Shown one piece after another: positions 59,987 to 64,000 of a stretch of DNA of 64,000 nt. Each line of letters starts with the position of its first letter. Position 1 is the first letter of the stretch. The stretch lies in NCBI GenBank assembly GCA_037367355.1, contig CM074706.1:1116001-1180000 (forward strand), written 5' to 3'. The notes beneath the pieces are model-generated. The model made no database searches. It was given only the letters and a program-made list of their open reading frames with translations, and was not told the DNA's origin. The stretch comes from Neoscytalidium dimidiatum. Lineage: Eukaryota; Ascomycota; Dothideomycetes; Botryosphaeriales; Botryosphaeriaceae. Position numbers and translations under genes: made by a program.

Positions 59987-60783
59987 GGTGGATCAAGCTT
60001 CTCCAAAGAGTCTTTGCTGAAGTACAGTACGCATGCAAACCAACGCCACGAGCAAAGCACACCAAGAGATACTTTCATGCGCATATGAACCAGTCAATCC
60101 GGCCGGATACCTCGCGGTCAGGCGTCCGGCAGCGCATTCGCGCTCTAATTGCCGGCATGAAGCCAGGCTAATGCAAGGGGGTGTGTGAAGCGCAGAATCT
60201 GGGGTAAGCTGTGCAGCTCCTTGCTACCCCACCTGCAACCCCGCACCGCACCTCAACCGTCGCTGGGCTGCTACTTCTGCGTCCGACCATCTTGTCGGTT
60301 CCATCGTGCCGACACTGGCTGGCCGGATGGCTGACTGTCATGCGCCATGGGCCGGTCCGGAGCCGGTGCTCCATGTTAGCAGATCTCCGAGCAGCAGGAT
60401 GCATGGCGCCATGGGAGAAACCAGATTCGCGATGAACCTCTCCGCCGCCGGGACTTCCCAGGAAACTTAACATCGCAACGGCACGAGCGGATTTAAGAGG
60501 GAGAACACGGTCCGGATGAATAAGAATATGAGACCAATCGCATTGTTCAGGATCTGGAGCATCCAAAGAAGGTTGCGCTGCCGCCTCCCGACGACCTGTT
60601 GGGCAGGTGTTTGCAGCATAAACTTTCGGAAGCCCGTCATCCCCGCCGTTCGCTCGCACCAGTATAGGGGCTGCATATGAATGCGTATACAAGCCGCATG
60701 AAAAGACACCGCATTCCATCCTTACTCGCGACCAGACCACAATCCGAGAGATTGGCGGAAACGCGCGCAGCAGACCTGCAGCA
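59987..60783. other. Divergent promoter region of the FAD monooxygenase and SDR genes
   Basis: 797 bp between divergent start codons. No gene recognised; shared control is plausible. Confidence 0.5.
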
Positions 60784-62116
60784 ATGACGTCCCATCCGGA
60801 CTGGGGCTCCAAGACGAAAGCCACCGAAGCCGCAACCGCCTTCAGCAACGAGATCAAAGGCAAATATGGTAAGAAGCTCACCAACCCGAAACACCCCGTT
60901 CATTTACTCCAGAAGAGCTCACACCACCGCCACGCGCGACGCCCGCAGTCCTCATAACGGGCGTCAGCCGCAACGGCCTCGGCGAGGCCACCGCGCTCGC
61001 CATCGCCGTCCACGAGCCCGCCCTGCTGCTCCTCGCCTCGCGCACGCCGGCCAACCTCGAAGACGTCGCCGCCGAGATCGCGTCGATCCGGCCGGCCACG
61101 CCCGTCAGGACCGTCGCGCTCGACCTGCTCTCGCAGGCGTCCGTCCGGCGCGCCGCGAGCGAGATCGCGGCCGCCGTCCCGCGCCTGGACGTGCTGATCA
61201 ACAACGCGGGCATGGTGACGCAGGCGCGCGTGACGTCGCCCGAGGGCATCGAGGGCCAGCTGGCCACGAACCACGTCGGGCCCTTCCTGCTCACCAACCT
61301 GCTCGCGCCCCGGCTGCTGGCCGCCGCCGCCGCCGCCGCCGACGCCGCGTCCCCCGGCGCCACGCGCGTCGTGAACGTCAGCAGCCTGGGCTTGAACCTG
61401 TCCCCCGTGCGCTTCCACGATTATAACGTCGAGGGAAGGGACGTGCCGCCCGAGGAGCGCGGCCCGCCCGACGACAGGCTGCCGAGCGCCTTCACGCGCG
61501 ACGTCGACGGGTATCGCGGCTTCGTCGCGTACGGCCAGAGCAAGACGGCGAACGTGCTGTTCGCCGTGGCGCTGTCGGAGAGGCTGCGCGCGAAGGGCGT
61601 CGTCGCGTACGGGCTGCATCCCGGAAGTGAGTGCGCGGTGCATTTCGGTTACTTACCCTCCGATCTTCTTTTTCTTCGAGATAACACGGCTGACGGTGTG
61701 CTGCGTGGTTTTGCGGCGGGGGGGAAAACAGGCATCTGGACGAATTTGAGTCGGGATTTGAACAAGGATGGGTACGCGGCGATCGAGGGCACCGCGACGG
61801 ACTGGAAGAGCCCGGATGAGGGCGCGTCGACCATTGTCGTCGCGGCGTTCGATCCCGCGCTGAACGGTGAGTTTGGATTTCTTTTCTCTTTTTTTTTCCC
61901 CCCTTTCCTTCGTGTCAGATGCCTGGGATGGCGTGGCGGCGGAGTGCGGCGGGATGATGGGCTAATCGGTTGGCAGAGCCGGCGGGAAGCTTCCTCTCGG
62001 ATTGCCAGTATTACGAGCCGCCTTCGTATGCGACGGATCCTGAGCTGGCCGAGAGGCTGTGGCATTTGAGTGAAGAGCTGGTCAATGAGAAGTTTGAGTA
62101 CTCGTCGAAGCTCTGA
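60784..62116 (+). CDS. Short-chain dehydrogenase/reductase
   Basis: Exons 60784-60868, 60949-61626, 61732-61866 and 61977-62116; phases close to 345 aa. It has a Rossmann nucleotide motif TGVSRNGLG (32-40), the NNAG motif (LINNAG), an active-site Ser in VVNVSSLG, the YxxxK pair (AYGQSKTAN), and HPGSIWTNLSRDL after intron 2, all typical of classical SDRs of the retinol-dehydrogenase/WWOX-like fungal type. NAD(P)-dependent oxidation or reduction of an alcohol or carbonyl, cytosolic. Very GC-rich exon 2 with an Ala run. Its neighbours (P450, MFS, FAD monooxygenase) suggest an oxidative pathway. Substrate unknown. Confidence 0.92.
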
Positions 62117-63210
62117 GGAGTGGCTGACAAGTGTTACCGGGTGGGCGGTTGGGCGTTGTTGGAGGTGAAGGAATGGCCCGAAGTGGCGCAGGGGTTCAGG
62201 GCACCGCGTCAGCTACACGTACCATGGCGACAAGAGCTCGGGAAATGAGAAAAGCACATGCTTCATACACCAGCGGCCTGTGAAATGGGTAGTCATCACC
62301 GAAATGCCAACTAAACGCCGGGCAGGATTCCAGGTCCTAAGGCGAGCACGGACGTGATTGGCAAGCTTGTGTCTCACCATGCTCCTTGTAGGTTTAACGC
62401 TGCCATTGGCCAGCGAGCTCGGCGCCTTGCAGCTGTTGGCCGTTTGAACCGTCTTGTTTCGCATGGCATCCTTTCCAATTGGCCCAGAAATTCCCCGCCC
62501 CAAGTCGCTGATGGTCCGTTTCGACAGTTTTCTTGCTGCATAGCCGCCGACAAGTCCATCATCGCCAGATGGGAATCTGTGATAGACTCTTTACGCTTCT
62601 TCCAGCCTCGTACTTGCCCCTTGACTCGTTATCAGGACACCCCTGCGCTCCTCCTACTGACTCAGCATTGAAACCGGAACTAAAGCGATTACGACTGCTA
62701 CACGGCTCAAAACCTGTGTTGTGCTCAGCCAACAATCACCATCCCACGCCTCAAGAACTGAAGAGGTCATACCCGGAACACGCGGAAATTGAAAAACAAA
62801 TGGATGGTGAAACGCCGGCTATATAATAAAGACATCGTGATAGGCCTCTTCATTGCTCAAAGCGCCTGTGCAATTCAAGTTCTTTTCTGCCTATCACAAG
62901 CCTCACCCGCGCCCCATTTTCCCAGCCCAACACAGCTGCCAGACCGTGTCTCATATAAAGAGTCTTGCAACATTGGACACCCCATCCAACATCAGCTCAC
63001 CAGAAACGCCGAAACTTTACTCACTACGCAAAACACACACACTACCGTTTTAACTCGGCCCACCCAACAGCCTGAGGGCGGGGACACAAAAAGGCAGGGA
63101 AAATTCGAGTCACACGCCCAACGCACCCCCATCATCTCTCTAGGCAGATAAAAAGCACCATTGGCGTAGGCACCAGCTCGTTAAGACCTCCTCAAAAACA
63201 ATCCGCAGCA
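62117..63210. other. Intergenic
   Basis: 1.1 kb; the right half is C/A-rich and probably the leader/promoter of the small Cys-rich gene. No gene recognised. Confidence 0.5.
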
Positions 63211-63492
63211 ATGGAAAGCACGAAGCCCGCATCGCAACAATCGCCCAACACCAGCACGTGCACAAACCGCCACAACCATGGCAGAACAGGCGGCGGTGCA
63301 CCGGTAGACGGGTATCCTCCTGACTCATGGGTAAGCCACGCACTCCCGAGCACCCGGATAGGCGTGGTCGCTGACAATCACTGCTTCTTCCGAAAGACAT
63401 GCTGCAAGTGCTGGACCGACTACCAGGGCGTCTACACGAACCAATGCACCAACTGCGGACACATCATCTGCAGTACCTGCCCGCAACTCTGA
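63211..63492 (+). CDS. Small Cys-rich, zinc-ribbon-like protein (93 aa)
   Basis: An intronless frame. A low-complexity N-terminus (Ser/Thr/Asn/Gly) is followed by a C-terminal metal-binding pattern: TCCKC...Y...NQCTNCGH-x3-C-x2-C (two CxxC pairs plus CGHxxCxxC), typical of small fungal zinc-binding proteins of unknown function. No signal peptide. The spacing resembles a compact RING/zinc-ribbon, but the domain is too short to call a ubiquitin ligase. Confidence 0.7.
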   Translation: MESTKPASQQSPNTSTCTNRHNHGRTGGGAPVDGYPPDSWVSHALPSTRIGVVADNHCFFRKTCCKCWTDYQGVYTNQCTNCGHIICSTCPQL

Positions 63493-64000
63493 AAAGAACT
63501 CGTCCAAGAAAAATACATGCACCCACACTCTTTTCAGCCGAGATTCCAACAACGGGGAGGATGAGCGCAGTAGCAGAACTCTATTTCGAGAAAGCAGTCA
63601 CACAAAGGATCGACAACCCGGCCACGCGGGAACGAGACGCACGTCAACCGACGATCATGTTTATCGACCGAAAAGAGACGCAGTATGATGTAACGATCTA
63701 CATAGCGCACGCGCTATACAACGCGACCGGCATTAGACACGAGCGACAACAAGCGTGGAAGCACGGAAGAGCTACACTACCGCGTAGATTATGAGAAACC
63801 GAGCTTCGGACGAAGCGATTAATCACCTTCGTTTCTACCAAATATTATAAAAGAAATATACTTTCGTTCATGCTGCAAAGCATAGCAAACATCATGCTGG
63901 ATGCAAAGCTTCTTCGAGAAGGGCTCACATGCTCTTACCTACGCTATTACCTACGCTATTACCGTGTATATTTTTACGGCTTTATGAAATCGGACAGAGT
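63493..64000. other. Right edge of the window, no gene recognised
   Basis: An open frame (63549-63794) has no motif. A 12-bp direct repeat, CCTACGCTATTA, occurs twice in tandem at about 63937-63961. Confidence 0.5.

Noticed and set aside
1..64000. CRISPR arrays, bacterial operons, rRNA or tRNA genes
   Set aside because: No regular direct repeats with spacers, no ribosome-binding-site architecture, and no cloverleaf or rRNA signature recognised by eye; a tRNA scan could still find a tRNA I missed.

Overview
The window is nuclear DNA of a filamentous ascomycete (Pezizomycotina). The evidence is the many genes split by short GT-AG introns (about 45-235 nt), fungal-only families (Zn2Cys6 regulator, HET protein, Goodbye/STAND-type NTPase, GPI-anchored Ser/Thr-rich wall protein), and a 13.4 kb tract mutated to saturation by repeat-induced point mutation (RIP). 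I cannot name the species.

Layout. (1) 1-13,606: gene-free RIP tract with a decayed Ty1/Copia element (+ strand, protease-integrase-RT-RNase H order) and a full-length Ty3/Gypsy element (minus strand, 7032-13606; 385-bp LTRs, TATTAC...GTAATA ends, 5-bp target duplication GTATC). RIP stops inside the outer LTR near 13,450. (2) 15.8-23.9 kb: a ten-exon Zn2Cys6 regulator, an MFS sugar transporter with an apparent 1-nt frameshift, and a GPI-type wall protein, all on the minus strand. (3) 25.9-30.3 kb: a large NTPase/TPR/zinc-finger gene of the fungal STAND type, probably decaying. (4) 31.0-40.8 kb: a secreted GH127 beta-L-arabinofuranosidase-like enzyme, a Cys-rich single-pass membrane protein, a P450, and a secreted GH51 alpha-L-arabinofuranosidase. 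(5) 42.4-44.6 kb: a HET-domain protein. (6) 45.2-52.5 kb: a gene-poor stretch with a multi-pass membrane protein and three small secreted proteins, one Cys-rich (91 aa, 10 Cys). (7) 53.0-62.1 kb: P450, MFS transporter, FAD monooxygenase and SDR in two divergent pairs, resembling a small catabolic or metabolite cluster. (8) 63.2 kb: a 93-aa Cys-rich zinc-binding-type protein.

How the genes may work together (inference): GH127 and GH51 remove beta- and alpha-linked L-arabinofuranose, and a sugar transporter with an adjacent regulator sits in the same 25 kb. The GH127 and transporter upstream regions both carry clusters of CreA-type sites. This could be an arabinoside-utilisation island, with plant extensin hydroxyproline-arabinosides as one candidate substrate. 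The STAND-like and HET genes belong to families tied to non-self recognition. Exon structures were derived by hand from splice signals, reading-frame phase and recognisable protein motifs; no alignment or search was run.
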